Below, one piece after another: positions 25,587-35,137 of a stretch of 58,510 nucleotides of DNA. The position numbers and the translations under genes are program-made. Source of the stretch: CAMDBL01 sp964498125. Lineage in GTDB: Bacteria > Pseudomonadota > Alphaproteobacteria > Rhizobiales > Hyphomicrobiaceae. The stretch's first letter is position 1; each line of letters begins with the position of its first letter. The stretch is from NCBI GenBank assembly GCA_964498125.1, contig CAZCGE010000037.1, forward strand, positions 1-58,510. The letters are read 5' to 3'. The notes under the pieces were generated by a model, which saw nothing but the letters and a program-made list of their open reading frames with translations, was not told where the DNA came from and made no database searches.

Positions 25587-28571
25587 TCAATGCGCCGCCT
25601 CCCAGTTTGCCGCGGCCTTCGCATCCACCTTCAGCGGCACTTTCAGCGCTACGGCAGGTTCGGCGGCTTTTTCCATCACCGGGGCGATGACGGCGAGTGC
25701 GCGCATCACCTCGCCGTCGGGCACCTCGAACACCAATTCGTCGTGCACCTGCAGCAGCATGCGCGTACCCTGCAAGCCGCCGCTCGCCAGCGCACCCGGC
25801 ATCCGCACCATCGCCCGGCGGATGATGTCGGCGGCCGAGCCCTGGATCGGGGCGTTGATCGCGGCCCGCTCCAGGAACCCGCGCATGCTCGGGTTCCGGG
25901 TGTTGATCTCGGGATAGTGCACGCGCCGGCCGAACACGGTCTCGACGTAGCCCTTGTCGTGGGCGAAGGCCTTGGTCGCCTCCATGTAGTCACGGATGCC
26001 GGGGAAGCGCTCGAAGTAGGTCTTGATGTAGGCGCCGGCCTCCTCGCGCGAAATGCCGAGCTGGTTGGCCAGCCCGAACGCCGAGATGCCGTAGATGATG
26101 CCGAAGTTGATCGCCTTGGCGCGGCGGCGCACGTCCGATGGCATGCCGGCGATCGGCACGCCGAACATCTCCGACGCCGTCATCGCATGAATGTCGAGGC
26201 CGTCGTCGAACGCCTTCTTGAGCTGGGGAATGTCGGCGATGTGCGCCAGCACGCGCAACTCGATCTGGCTGTAGTCGGCCGAGATCAATTGGTGGCCCTT
26301 CTCGGCGATGAAGGCGGTGCGGATCTGGCGGCCCTCTTTCGTCCGGATCGGGATGTTCTGCAGGTTCGGATCGGTCGAGGCGAGCCGCCCCGTGGTGGTC
26401 GCCGCCATCGAGAACGAGGTGTGGATGCGCCCCGTGTCCGGCTGGATGTGCGCCGGCAAGGCATCGGTATAGGTCGAGCGCAATTTGGTCAGCTGGCGCC
26501 ATTCCAGCATGGTGTTGATCAGCCTGCGGGCATCGTCGGGCAGCTCCTCATTGGCGGCCAGATCGTCGAGCACGTTGGCGCGGGTCTCCCACTGGCCGGA
26601 CTTGGTGCGCTTGCCACCGGGCAGTTTCAAGCGATCAAACAGCAATTCGCCGAGTTGCTTCGGGCTGCCCAGATTGAACTTGTGGCCGGCCAGATCGTTG
26701 ATCTCGCCTTCCAGCCGCGCCACGGTCTGCGCGAATTCACTCGATAGGCGGGAGAGCACGTTGCGGTCGACCTTGATACCGGCCCGCTCCATCTCCGAGA
26801 TGACCGGCACTAGCGGCCGCTCCAAGGTCTCGTAGACCGTGGTCATGCGCTCCGCCGCCAGCCGCGGCTTCAGCGCCATCCACAGCCTGAGCGTCACGTC
26901 GGCGTCCTCGGCGGCATATTCCGTCGCCTTGTCGATCGGCACGCCGGCGAAGGTCTTCTCGGATTTCTTGGCGCCGGGCGCGTGCGCGATCACCTTGTCG
27001 AAGGCGACGCAGGTGTGTTTGAGGTGCCGCTCGGAGAGGTCATCCATGCCATGGCCGCCGCGGCCACCGTCGAGCGCATAGGACATCAGCATGGTATCGT
27101 CGATCGGGGCAATGGCGATGCCGTAGCGGGCGAGGATCAGCGCGTCGAACTTGATGTTCTGGCCGATCTTCAGGACGCCGGGATTCTCCAGCAGCGGCTG
27201 CATCAAGTCGAGCGTGGCGCGCAGCGGCGCCTGCACAATCGCCCCGCCGCCGAAATCGAGGCCGTCGCCCTTGGAGTGGCCGAGCGGCACATAGCAGGCC
27301 TTGCCGGGGGCCAGCGCCATCGACAGCCCGACCAGATCGGCGGCCATGGCATCGAGGCCCGTTGTCTCGGTGTCGAAGGCGAGGCGGCCCATGGCGCTGG
27401 CCTCGTTCACCCACTGTTGCAGGCGCTCCAGCGTCGTCACCGTCTCGTAGGCCTTGCGGTCGATCGGCTTTTGCGCCGCCGCTGCGTTGAACGCGACAGC
27501 AGCGGACGGCGTACCGGCGCCGCCAGTGGGCCTATCGGCACCGGCCGCCAGCGCGCCCGCCGCCAGGGTCTTCAAGCTCGCCCCAACGGAGGTTACCAAC
27601 GGCGCCGGTACATCCGCGCCCAGCGCTTCGCCAATGCGCCGCGTCAGCGTGTTGAATTCCATCGCGCGCAGGAAGCCCAGCAGTTCGGCTGGCTTGGGCT
27701 CGTGCAGGCCGATGGTCTCGATCGGCACCTCCAAGGGCACGTCCTGCTTGAGCGTCACCAGCTCACGGGAAATGCGCGCCTGGCTTGCGAATTCGATCAG
27801 CTTCTCGCGGCGCTTGGGCTGCTTGATCTCGGACGCCCGCGACAAGAGCGTGTCGAGGTCGCCGTATGTCGTGATCAGCTCAGCCGCCGTCTTGACGCCG
27901 ATGCCCGGCACGCCCGGCACGTTGTCGGTGGAATCGCCGGCCAGCGCCTGCACATCGACAACCTTGTCGGGCGCGACGCCAAACTTCTCCATCACCTCGG
28001 CCGGCCCGATCTTCTTGTTCTTCATCGTGTCGAGCAGCTGGATGCCCGGCTCGACCAGCTGCATCAGGTCCTTGTCGGAGGAGACGATCGTCACCTCGCC
28101 ACCCATCGCCAGCGCCTGGCGCGCGTAGGTGGCGATCAGGTCGTCGGCCTCGAAGCCGGCCTGCTCGATGCAGGCGACGTTAAAGGCCTTGACGGCATCG
28201 CGGATCAGCGGGAACTGCGGGATCAGCTCCTCGGGCGCCGGCGGCCGGTGCGCCTTGTACTGCGGATAGATCTCGTTGCGGAAGGTCTTCTCCGAATGGT
28301 CGAAGATGACGGCGATGTGCGTCGGCCGCTCGGCCGCCTTGGCCTCGGCGATCAGCTTCCACAGCATGGCGCAGAAGCCGTGCACGGCGCCGACCGGCAG
28401 CCCGTCCGACGGCCGCGTCAGGGGCGGCAGCGCGTGAAAAGCGCGAAAAATATAGCCCGAGCCGTCGATCAGATAGACGTGGCTGCCCTTCGCGACGGGC
28501 AACGGCGCGCCATGGGGCACGGAGTTGGCGATCGGGCGGCGGGGGCGGGGAGGGGGAGCTGCATCGGTCAT
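25587..28571 (-). CDS. polA: DNA polymerase I
   Basis: A 994-residue three-domain Pol I. The 5'-3' exonuclease lies at about 30-310 (YLIDGSGYIFRAFHAL, VSSDKDLMQLVEPG, GVPGIGVKTAAELI). A 3'-5' proofreading domain lies at about 385-560, with an intact first motif FDTETTGLDAM. The polymerase domain fills about 620-994 (SADYSQIELRVLAHIADI, RRRAKAINFGIIYGISAFGLA, LLQVHDELVFEVP). It is longer than E. coli Pol I because of an Ala-rich linker near 340-370. The stop is 28 bases from the palindromic repeat that truncates higB. Confidence 0.97.
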   Translation of the reverse strand: MTDAAPPPRPRRPIANSVPHGAPLPVAKGSHVYLIDGSGYIFRAFHALPPLTRPSDGLPVGAVHGFCAMLWKLIAEAKAAERPTHIAVIFDHSEKTFRNEIYPQYKAHRPPAPEELIPQFPLIRDAVKAFNVACIEQAGFEADDLIATYARQALAMGGEVTIVSSDKDLMQLVEPGIQLLDTMKNKKIGPAEVMEKFGVAPDKVVDVQALAGDSTDNVPGVPGIGVKTAAELITTYGDLDTLLSRASEIKQPKRREKLIEFASQARISRELVTLKQDVPLEVPIETIGLHEPKPAELLGFLRAMEFNTLTRRIGEALGADVPAPLVTSVGASLKTLAAGALAAGADRPTGGAGTPSAAVAFNAAAAQKPIDRKAYETVTTLERLQQWVNEASAMGRLAFDTETTGLDAMAADLVGLSMALAPGKACYVPLGHSKGDGLDFGGGAIVQAPLRATLDLMQPLLENPGVLKIGQNIKFDALILARYGIAIAPIDDTMLMSYALDGGRGGHGMDDLSERHLKHTCVAFDKVIAHAPGAKKSEKTFAGVPIDKATEYAAEDADVTLRLWMALKPRLAAERMTTVYETLERPLVPVISEMERAGIKVDRNVLSRLSSEFAQTVARLEGEINDLAGHKFNLGSPKQLGELLFDRLKLPGGKRTKSGQWETRANVLDDLAANEELPDDARRLINTMLEWRQLTKLRSTYTDALPAHIQPDTGRIHTSFSMAATTTGRLASTDPNLQNIPIRTKEGRQIRTAFIAEKGHQLISADYSQIELRVLAHIADIPQLKKAFDDGLDIHAMTASEMFGVPIAGMPSDVRRRAKAINFGIIYGISAFGLANQLGISREEAGAYIKTYFERFPGIRDYMEATKAFAHDKGYVETVFGRRVHYPEINTRNPSMRGFLERAAINAPIQGSAADIIRRAMVRMPGALASGGLQGTRMLLQVHDELVFEVPDGEVMRALAVIAPVMEKAAEPAVALKVPLKVDAKAAANWEAAH

Positions 28572-28602
28572 GGGGGGAGTATAGCAGCCGAGGTGGCGAG
28601 AG

Positions 28603-28683
28603 CCAGTACGTGGCTGCGGGGCGTGGCCGCAGCGCGGCGCTGATCAGCACGCTGGTATCGAGCACCACGCGCTCAATCGGCAT
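28603..28683 (-). pseudogene. PIN-domain toxin, N-terminal fragment
   Basis: Overlapping the end of the antitoxin gene by 11 bases, the minus strand reads MPIERVVLDTSVLISAAL, the N terminus of a PIN-domain toxin (the DTSVLISA acid and strand are typical). After about 27 residues the homology stops and the frame runs into the start of polA. The rest of the toxin, with the remaining catalytic acids, is missing. The module has lost its toxin by deletion next to polA. Confidence 0.7.
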
Positions 28684-28924
28684 CGGCCAGCAGCGTCTCG
28701 AGCTCCTCGGGTGTCAGGTTGCTGCGGGCGACTTCCTCATGCATGCGGACGAGTGAGGCCTTGAGCCGCTCGCGCGCGGCGCCGCGCATGCGCTCATACT
28801 GCGCACGCGACAGCACGACCACGTCCGGCCCGCCGTCGCCGGAGATGTGCAGCGGCTCGCGCTGCGCCTCCTCGGCGAGCTTACGCCAGTCGCCCGGCAA
28901 TTCGCTCGATGCCACCGTTCGCAT
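28673..28924 (-). CDS. Phd/YefM-type antitoxin
   Basis: An 83-residue protein with the Phd/YefM pattern: a short N-terminal strand, WRKLAEEAQREPLHISGDGGPDVVVLSRAQYERMR, then a charged helical tail (PEELETLLADAD). It would repress and neutralise a PIN or RelE-type toxin. The toxin gene that overlaps its 3' end is reduced to a fragment, so this is a second orphan antitoxin within 4 kb. Confidence 0.83.
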   Translation of the reverse strand: MRTVASSELPGDWRKLAEEAQREPLHISGDGGPDVVVLSRAQYERMRGAARERLKASLVRMHEEVARSNLTPEELETLLADAD

Positions 28925-28986
28925 CTGCTTGTCGCTCCTCTATCGTGGGGCACGATACCATAGTGACGACTTTGCCCACACTCCGC

Positions 28987-29952
28987 TCAACGCCAATACT
29001 GGACGGGTAACGGCGCGCCATCGGGCACGGAGGGGTCGCAAGTCGGACCTCGGCCAGCAAGGTGCCGGCCTCGCTCCGACGGACGAAGCACCCGCCCGGC
29101 CACCGCATCGAGCTTGGCGACCAGCGCCTCATCGCGGGCCTCGGGCGCGGTGATGATGGCCACGTCCAGCGCGCGGTCCGAGCCGATCGGGCACGCGGGA
29201 TGCACGCGCGGGAAATCCCGAGCCAGCCGCAGCACCAGACGTTGCGCCTTCTCGGTGTTGGCGCGCATCACCTCGATGACGGCGGCAATGTCGACGCTCT
29301 GGTGCGCGTCGTGCCAGCAGTCGTAATCCGTGACCATGGCGACCACGGCGTAGCAAAGCTCCGCCTCGCGCGCGAGCTTGGCCTCCGGCATGTTGGTCAT
29401 GCCGATCACATCGCAGCCCCATGAGCGGTAGAGGTGTGACTCGGCGCGGCTGGAGAACTGCGGGCCCTCCATCGCCAGGTAGGTGCCGCCGCGACGATAG
29501 GCGATGGCCTCGGCCTTGGTGGCGGCCTCGACCAGATCGACCAGGCCGGGGCTGACCGGATCGGCGACCGACACGTGTGCGACCAAGCCATTGCCGAAGA
29601 AGCTCTTCTCACGCGCGAAGGTGCGGTCGATGAACTGGTCGACGAGCACGAAGTGGCCAGGCGCCAACTCCTCGCGAAACGACCCGCAGGCCGAGATCGA
29701 GACCAGGTCGGTGACGCCGGCGCGTTTCATCGCGTCGATGTTGGCGCGGTAGTCGATGCCCGATGGCGACAGACGATGGCCGCGGCCGTGGCGTGGCAGG
29801 AAGCGCACCGGCAAACCGGCAATCTCGGCAAACAGGATCTGGTCCGACGGCGCGCCCCAGGGGCTTGCCACCGTCTGCCAGCGCGCCGCGTCGAGTCCCG
29901 GCAGATTATAGAATCCGCTGCCACCGATGATGCCGAGGACAGATTGGGGCAT
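28987..29952 (-). CDS. mtnP: S-methyl-5'-thioadenosine phosphorylase
   Basis: A 321-residue MTA phosphorylase: LGIIGGSGFYNLPGL, FLPRHGRGHRLSPSGIDYRANIDAMK, SISACGSFREELAPGHFVLVDQFIDRT, AMEGPQFSSRAESHLYR, VIGMTNMPEAKLAREAELCYA and MVTDYDCWH are all family signatures. It splits methylthioadenosine to adenine and methylthioribose-1-phosphate in the salvage pathway. The C-terminal 20-25 residues after VLRPSERGRH look unrelated to the family and may reflect a worn 3' end next to the antitoxin gene. Lies alone, behind the hairpin at 29968-30033. Confidence 0.95.
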   Translation of the reverse strand: MPQSVLGIIGGSGFYNLPGLDAARWQTVASPWGAPSDQILFAEIAGLPVRFLPRHGRGHRLSPSGIDYRANIDAMKRAGVTDLVSISACGSFREELAPGHFVLVDQFIDRTFAREKSFFGNGLVAHVSVADPVSPGLVDLVEAATKAEAIAYRRGGTYLAMEGPQFSSRAESHLYRSWGCDVIGMTNMPEAKLAREAELCYAVVAMVTDYDCWHDAHQSVDIAAVIEVMRANTEKAQRLVLRLARDFPRVHPACPIGSDRALDVAIITAPEARDEALVAKLDAVAGRVLRPSERGRHLAGRGPTCDPSVPDGAPLPVQYWR

Positions 29953-29967
29953 GGGGGCTCCGCAAGC

Positions 29968-30033
29968 GTGAGATGGTCAGATGGTCAGATCGTGAGATAG
30001 TGAATATACCACCTGACCACCTGTCCATCTCAC
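29968..30033 (-). terminator. Long hairpin after petC
   Basis: The stretch 29968-29988 is complementary to 30013-30033 with two mismatches, giving a 21-base stem around a 24-base AT-rich loop. It sits 19 bases beyond the petC stop and before mtnP, so it probably ends the bc1 operon transcript. The left arm contains the tandem GATGGTCA GATGGTCA, indicating that the arm grew by duplication. Confidence 0.6.
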
Positions 30034-30052
30034 CACTCACACTGCACTGCCC

Positions 30053-30937
30053 TCAGTGCATTTTCGCCCAGGTGCGCCGCTTGGCGACGTAGAGCAGCAG
30101 CGCCGTGATCAGCAGATAGAGCATGACGATCCAGCCCATCGATTTGCGGCTTTCGAGGCTCGGATCGGCAGCCCAGGCCATGAACGCGGTCACGTCACGC
30201 GCGTAGTTGTCGACCTTGGCCGGCGTGCCGTCTTGATACTTGACGAGACCGTCCGACAGCGGCGCCACCATGGCGATCTGATGGCCGGGGAACGCATTGT
30301 TGAAGTGCATACCGTCTGACATCTTGAACGGCTTGCCTTCGCTATCCTTCATCCCTGCCGGAGGTTTGTCGGCATAACTCGTCAGCAGTGCATAGATATA
30401 GTCGGGGCCGCCTTCCTGGTAGCCGTAAGCCATGTCGCGCAGCATCAGGAAGATATGGCTGTACCACGGCGCCGCCGTCTCCACGGCGCGCGCCTTGGCC
30501 ATGTTGGAGAGGTCGGGCGGATAGGCGCCATTGTGGATCGTGCGCGCTTCCTTCTCGTTCCTGAACGGCGAAGGGAACGCATCGGACGGCTTGGCCGGCC
30601 GCTGCAGGATCTTGCCCTGATCGTTGGGCTCGTCATCAACCTTGAAGGTCGCAGCCAGCGCCTTGACGCTTGGCTCGGGAAAGCCAGGGCCGCCCTTTTC
30701 AGCGAGGTTGCGGAAGGCAATCCGCTGCATGCCGTGGCACACCGCGCAGACGTCCTTATAGACCTGATAGCCGCGCTGCAGCTGGGCCTGGTCGAACTTG
30801 CCGGTGAACCCGGCAAAGCTCCACTTCTGGCGCTCGATATGGGCGCCCCCTTCAGCGGCCTGGGCCGCGGCCGCGGGCCAAAGTGCCAGTATTGCGGCCA
30901 CCAGCGTGGCGCGGGCTGTCCAATTGATCGTCATCAT
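30053..30937 (-). CDS. petC: Cytochrome c1 of the bc1 complex
   Basis: A 294-residue cytochrome c1 with a signal peptide ending near AAQA-AE, the haem c site CAVCHG (after YQVYKDVC), the region RNLAEKGGPGFPEPSVKALAA, an axial-Met segment in MSDGMHFNNAFPGHQIAM and a C-terminal membrane anchor (GWIVMLYLLITALLLYVAKRR). It passes electrons from the Rieske protein to soluble cytochrome c. The start at 30937 has AAGGGAC upstream. It overlaps nothing but sits 19 bases after petB, in the order petA-petB-petC. Here c1 is a separate gene, unlike the fused form of Bradyrhizobium. Confidence 0.95.
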   Translation of the reverse strand: MMTINWTARATLVAAILALWPAAAAQAAEGGAHIERQKWSFAGFTGKFDQAQLQRGYQVYKDVCAVCHGMQRIAFRNLAEKGGPGFPEPSVKALAATFKVDDEPNDQGKILQRPAKPSDAFPSPFRNEKEARTIHNGAYPPDLSNMAKARAVETAAPWYSHIFLMLRDMAYGYQEGGPDYIYALLTSYADKPPAGMKDSEGKPFKMSDGMHFNNAFPGHQIAMVAPLSDGLVKYQDGTPAKVDNYARDVTAFMAWAADPSLESRKSMGWIVMLYLLITALLLYVAKRRTWAKMH

Positions 30938-30956
30938 GTCGTCCCTTGCCCCCGGC

Positions 30957-32246
30957 TCAGCGCTTCTCGGGAGCTGCGGCGGCGCCCGCCGGCATGCTCC
31001 CACTGCCAGATCCCTTGCCCAGCACGTCCTCGCTGATCGAGCGCGGCAATTGCGTAGGCGTCTCGATGAGGCCGACGATCGGCATCACCAGCAGGAAGTG
31101 GATGAAATAATAGGCCGTAAAGACGCGCGCCCACATGACGTAGACGCCCTCGGCCGGCTTGGAGCCGAGATAACCCAGCGCCAGGCACGTGATCACGAAC
31201 AACCAGAAGAACGGCTTGTAGAGCGGCCGGTATTTGGTCGAGCGCACGCGGCTGGTATCGAGCCAGGGGATGAACAGCAGGATCCCCAGCGCCGCGAAAA
31301 AGAACAGCACGCCGCCGAGCTTGGAGGGGATCGCGCGCAGGATGGCGTAGAATGGCAAGAAGTACCATTCCGGCACGATGTGCGGCGGCGTCACCAGCGG
31401 GTTGGCCTCGATGTAGTTGTCAGCGTGTCCGAGATAGTCCGGCACGAAGAAGACGAACCAGGCGAACAACAGCAGGAAGACCGACAAGGCAAACACGTCC
31501 TTCGACACGGCATACGGTGTCATCGGCAGCGAGTCGGCCTTGCTCTTGACATCGAGGCCAGTCGGGTTGTTCTGCCCGGCGACGTGCAGCGCCCAGATGT
31601 GCAGGCCGACCAGCCCGACGATCACGAACGGCAGTAGGTAGTGCAGCGCGTAGAAGCGCGTCAACGTCACACTCGAAACAGCATATCCCCCCCAAAGCCA
31701 CTGCACGATCGCCGTGCCGAGCCCCGGAATGATGCCGTCGATGGAGGAGAACAGGTTGGTGATGACCGTTACCGCCCAGAAGCTCATCTGACCCCAGACC
31801 AGCGAGTAGCCCATGAAGGCCGTTGCCATCATGGTGATCAGGATGAACACGCCGAGGATCCACAGCACCTCGCGTGGCGCCTTGTAGGAGCCGTAGTACA
31901 TGCCGCGAAAGACGTGGATGAAGCAGGCCAGGAAGAACATCGAGCCGCCGACCGCGTGGATGTTGCGGATCAGCCAGCCGTAGTTGACGTTGCGGCGGAT
32001 GTGCTCGACGCTGTTGAAGGCCTCAGCCGCGCTCGGCTGGTAGTGCATGGCGAGCACAATGCCGGTGACGATCTGCACAACGAGGCAGAATGTCAGGATG
32101 CCGCCGGTGGTCCAAAGGTAGTTGAGGTTGCGCGGCGTCGGGAAGTCGACGAACTGGCCATGCACCATGCGTGCAACCGGCAGGCGCTCGTCCCACCATT
32201 TGGCAAATTTCGACTTCGGATCGTAGGTCGACTCGTGGCCAGACAT
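30957..32246 (-). CDS. petB: Cytochrome b of the bc1 complex
   Basis: A 429-residue cytochrome b with eight membrane segments. Haem-ligand and quinone-site sequences are visible: LAMHYQPSAAEAFNSVEHI, GGSMFFLACFIHVFRGMYYGSYK, WGQMSFWAVTVITNLFSS, LHYLLPFVIVGLVGLHIWALH and PEWYFLPFYAILR (the PEWY loop). It carries the two b haems and both quinone sites in the inner membrane. GC content and codon use match neighbours. Follows petA after 15 bases. Confidence 0.97.
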   Translation of the reverse strand: MSGHESTYDPKSKFAKWWDERLPVARMVHGQFVDFPTPRNLNYLWTTGGILTFCLVVQIVTGIVLAMHYQPSAAEAFNSVEHIRRNVNYGWLIRNIHAVGGSMFFLACFIHVFRGMYYGSYKAPREVLWILGVFILITMMATAFMGYSLVWGQMSFWAVTVITNLFSSIDGIIPGLGTAIVQWLWGGYAVSSVTLTRFYALHYLLPFVIVGLVGLHIWALHVAGQNNPTGLDVKSKADSLPMTPYAVSKDVFALSVFLLLFAWFVFFVPDYLGHADNYIEANPLVTPPHIVPEWYFLPFYAILRAIPSKLGGVLFFFAALGILLFIPWLDTSRVRSTKYRPLYKPFFWLFVITCLALGYLGSKPAEGVYVMWARVFTAYYFIHFLLVMPIVGLIETPTQLPRSISEDVLGKGSGSGSMPAGAAAAPEKR

Positions 32247-32261
32247 CGTCTCTCGTCCCCC

Positions 32262-32831
32262 TCAGCCGATCTTGATTTTGGTATCAGACACGAACTCGTA
32301 GGGCGGCACATCGAGATTGCGCGGTGCCGGGCCTCTGCGAATACGTCCCGAAGTGTCGTAGTGCGAGCCGTGGCATGGACAGAACCAGCCGCTGTAGTCG
32401 CCCTTGAGATCGGCCACCCCCTGACCCTTGGGAATGCAGCCCAGGTGCGTGCAGATGCCAACCAGCACAAGCCAGTTTTCTTTGCCCTTCTTGGTGCGGT
32501 TCTGATCCGCGGCGTCGAGTTTTTCGTTGGCCAGGTTGCGCGAGGCCCGATCTGGCAGATCGGCGACCTTGTCGGCCTGCGCCTTGGCGATCTCGTCCTT
32601 GGTGCGGTAGCGGATGAACACCGGCTTGCCGCGCCACATCACGGTGATCGCCTGGCCTTCCTTGATCGGCTTCAGGTCGATTTCAGTGGTCGCCAGCGCC
32701 TGTTGGCTGGCGTCGGGGTTCATCTGCTGGATGAACGGCCATAGCGCCACGGCGCCGCCGACGGCTGCCCAGGTCGAGCCGGCGATCGTCAGAAAATCAC
32801 GGCGATTTGGCTCTTCTGCGTGAGATGCCAC
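32262..32831 (-). CDS. petA: Rieske iron-sulfur subunit of the bc1 complex
   Basis: A 189-residue Rieske protein. An uncleaved N-terminal anchor of twin-arginine type (RRDFLTIAGSTWAAVGGAVALWPF) is followed by the 2Fe-2S fold with both cluster boxes, CTHLGC and CPCHGSHYD. It takes electrons from ubiquinol and moves between cytochromes b and c1. The start is a GTG at 32831 with GGAGACC upstream; the frame extends to 33017, but that part lies in the promoter region shared with trmL. Confidence 0.96.
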   Translation of the reverse strand: MASHAEEPNRRDFLTIAGSTWAAVGGAVALWPFIQQMNPDASQQALATTEIDLKPIKEGQAITVMWRGKPVFIRYRTKDEIAKAQADKVADLPDRASRNLANEKLDAADQNRTKKGKENWLVLVGICTHLGCIPKGQGVADLKGDYSGWFCPCHGSHYDTSGRIRRGPAPRNLDVPPYEFVSDTKIKIG

Positions 32832-33110
32832 GTTGGTCTCCTCAAGATACGTCTTCGGCCTGCGCGCACCTGCAACACACACACAAACCCTCTTCGCCCG
32901 ATCGATCGTCACCAGCCCTTGACGGGTTGCCGGCGATGACCGCGCCGCCTGATAGATCATTTCGGCAGCAAGAGAACCGCGCGGAACCGCACAAATTGCC
33001 ACGCGCTCTTTTGGCACCCTTTGATTGCGCCCTCAAGGCTGCGCAAGATGATGCCCAAGAGGCAATTTGGCGCACGCTGGGCCGAATGGCCGTTCTTGGA
33101 GGTGGAAGGC

Positions 33111-33578
33111 ATGCGACTGGCGCTGTATCAGCCGGACATCCCGCAGAACGCCGGCACCATATTGCGGATGGCCGCCTGCCTCGGTATCGCCGTCGATATT
33201 ATTCAGCCCGCGGGCTTCGATATGTCCGACCGGACCCTGCGCCGTGCTGGACTGGACTATCTGGCCCATATCGACATGACGCGGCACGCGAGTTGGCAGG
33301 TCTTCGAGTCGTGGCGGGCGACGGCGGGAAAGCCGCGCCTCGTGCTGCTGACGACACGTGGCATATGCAGCCATGTCGCATTTGGCTTCCAGCCCGACGA
33401 TATCCTGCTGCTGGGACGCGAATCGGCGGGCGTACCCGACGCGGTGCATGATTGCGCCGATGCACGCCTGCGTGTGCCGATGCGGCCTGGCCTGCGCTCG
33501 TTCAACATCGCTGTCGCAGCCGCGATCGTGTTGGGCGAGGCGCTGCGCCAGACTGATGCCTACCCCGCCATGGCTTAG
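33111..33578 (+). CDS. trmL: tRNA (cytidine(34)-2'-O)-methyltransferase
   Basis: A 155-residue SPOUT-class enzyme: MRLALYQPDIPQNAGTILRMAACLG, the knot region DDILLLGRESAGVPDAVHDCADARLRVPM and RSFNIAVAAAIVLGEALRQ. TrmL methylates the ribose at the wobble position of tRNA-Leu. The ATG at 33111 follows GGAGGTGGAAGG. Divergent from the bc1 operon, sharing a promoter region of about 280 bases. Confidence 0.93.
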   Translation: MRLALYQPDIPQNAGTILRMAACLGIAVDIIQPAGFDMSDRTLRRAGLDYLAHIDMTRHASWQVFESWRATAGKPRLVLLTTRGICSHVAFGFQPDDILLLGRESAGVPDAVHDCADARLRVPMRPGLRSFNIAVAAAIVLGEALRQTDAYPAMA

Positions 33579-33701
33579 GCCCGTATGAGTCGCGTGAATG
33601 CTGGGGAACGCCGGCAACTTGGGCGGCAAAGCGGTTGCTGGCGCAGCGCGAGTCGCGTTCAAGTCCCATCCTGGTGGCAATGAAGGGGCCTACGCGTGCT
33701 C

Positions 33702-35117
33702 ATGCAGCGGACGCAGCCAATCCAAATGCTGGCATTTCTGCTTGTGGCGACGCTCTCCGGCTGCGCTGGGCTGGAGCTGGCCGGCGGCATCGCCACCGAG
33801 GCCCCAGTCGCAAGAGGCGAAGTCGCGCAAGGTGAGGCCGCGCCAGCAGCAGCAGTGGCCGCGGCCGAGCCTGAGGTTGTGACCCTGCCGCTGGCGCGCC
33901 AGCAGCCAGACCGCGGGCCACCGAGCGCTCGTGCCGTGCGCGGCGCCACGCCGGCCACCTTGGCCGCCAGCGTGCCGCCGTCACCAGCCGGCCGCGAAAT
34001 CCCCGACCCGAGCGCCAGCAGCGCATTCGATGTCGTCCCGGTCTTTTGGGGCACCGATCGCAAGCTCACCACAGGCATACCGCTCGCGAGCGGCCCGGCG
34101 CCGGCAAGTCCGGCCGGCATTGTCACGGGGTCAGTAGACAAGGTGGCGCTGCCTGGCGCCGAACGCGGTGACCGGCTGCTGACCGGCCGCTCCTATGTCA
34201 CGGTGCCGCGCATCGCCCGCGAGAAGGGTTCAATCCAGCGGCCGCGCCATGTCGCCTACCTCAACGTCACGTTCTACGCCGAAAACGAGGACCCGCGCCG
34301 GCACTTCACGCTCGGCAGTTTCGAGCCGATGGATCAGGCGGGATTGGCGCACGCCAGCAACTTGCATCTGGCCAAGGCCAGACGCAACCCGGGCCAGGCG
34401 TTCGTCTTCGTACATGGCTTCAATGCGACGTTCGAGGACGCGCTCTATCGCACGGCCCAGCTCGCGCACGACCTGGAGTTCGACGGCGTCCCCTATCTGT
34501 ACAGCTGGCCGTCCAGCGGCACGGAAACGGGTTATCTCTATGACCGCGACAGCGCCGATCGGACGCGGCGCTTCTTCACCCAGTTCCTCGAGCAGATCGC
34601 CAGCCAGACCAAGGTGCAGAAAATCCACCTGATCGCCCACAGCCTCGGCAACCGGCCCTTGCTGGAGGCGCTGCGGGCGGGCGGCGATCCCGGCAAGCTC
34701 GCCAAGCGCCTGAAGCTCGACCAGATTGTTCTGGCCGCGCCCGATGTCGACCGCGACCTGTTCGTCGAGATTGCCCGCGCCTTGCAGGGCTCGGGGCGCG
34801 GCACGACGCTGTTTGCCGCCAACAACGACAAAGCCTTGCGCCTGTCGCGCACGCTGGCGCGCGGCGTCCCGCGCGCTGGCGACGTGCCGGCCGGGGGCCC
34901 CGTCGTTGTCGCCGGGATCGAGACGATCGACATCACGGCCGCTGGCACGGATGCGTTTTTGTCCGTCAACCACAACACCTATGTCGAAGGCGGCCACGTG
35001 CTCGCCGACCTGCGCGCGCTGCTGCGCGATGGCGTGCACCCGCCCGACCGGCGGTTTCCCGTCTACCGCCCGCAAACGACAGCGGCGGGAACCTATTGGA
35101 AGTATGTGAGGAATTAG
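33702..35117 (+). CDS. DUF900-type alpha/beta hydrolase lipoprotein
   Basis: A 471-residue exported protein. The N terminus ends in a lipobox (LLVATLSGC), so it is probably a lipoprotein. An Ala-Pro-rich linker (about 30-110) leads to an alpha/beta hydrolase domain with VFWGTDRK, FVFVHGFNATFEDALYR (oxyanion strand), the nucleophile elbow IAHSLGN, the acid region LAAPDVDRDLF and a late His in SVNHNTYVEGG. The full catalytic triad is therefore present. The DUF900 family has unknown substrates. A GTG at 33696 and an ATG at 33726 are alternative starts; the latter gives the most typical lipoprotein signal. Confidence 0.85.
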   Translation: MQRTQPIQMLAFLLVATLSGCAGLELAGGIATEAPVARGEVAQGEAAPAAAVAAAEPEVVTLPLARQQPDRGPPSARAVRGATPATLAASVPPSPAGREIPDPSASSAFDVVPVFWGTDRKLTTGIPLASGPAPASPAGIVTGSVDKVALPGAERGDRLLTGRSYVTVPRIAREKGSIQRPRHVAYLNVTFYAENEDPRRHFTLGSFEPMDQAGLAHASNLHLAKARRNPGQAFVFVHGFNATFEDALYRTAQLAHDLEFDGVPYLYSWPSSGTETGYLYDRDSADRTRRFFTQFLEQIASQTKVQKIHLIAHSLGNRPLLEALRAGGDPGKLAKRLKLDQIVLAAPDVDRDLFVEIARALQGSGRGTTLFAANNDKALRLSRTLARGVPRAGDVPAGGPVVVAGIETIDITAAGTDAFLSVNHNTYVEGGHVLADLRALLRDGVHPPDRRFPVYRPQTTAAGTYWKYVRN

Positions 35118-35137
35118 AGGGCGCGCAACCGCCTTCC

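Noticed and set aside
26982..28643. 553-codon plus-strand frame opposite polA
   Set aside because: Shadow of polA; no start signal or recognisable domain.
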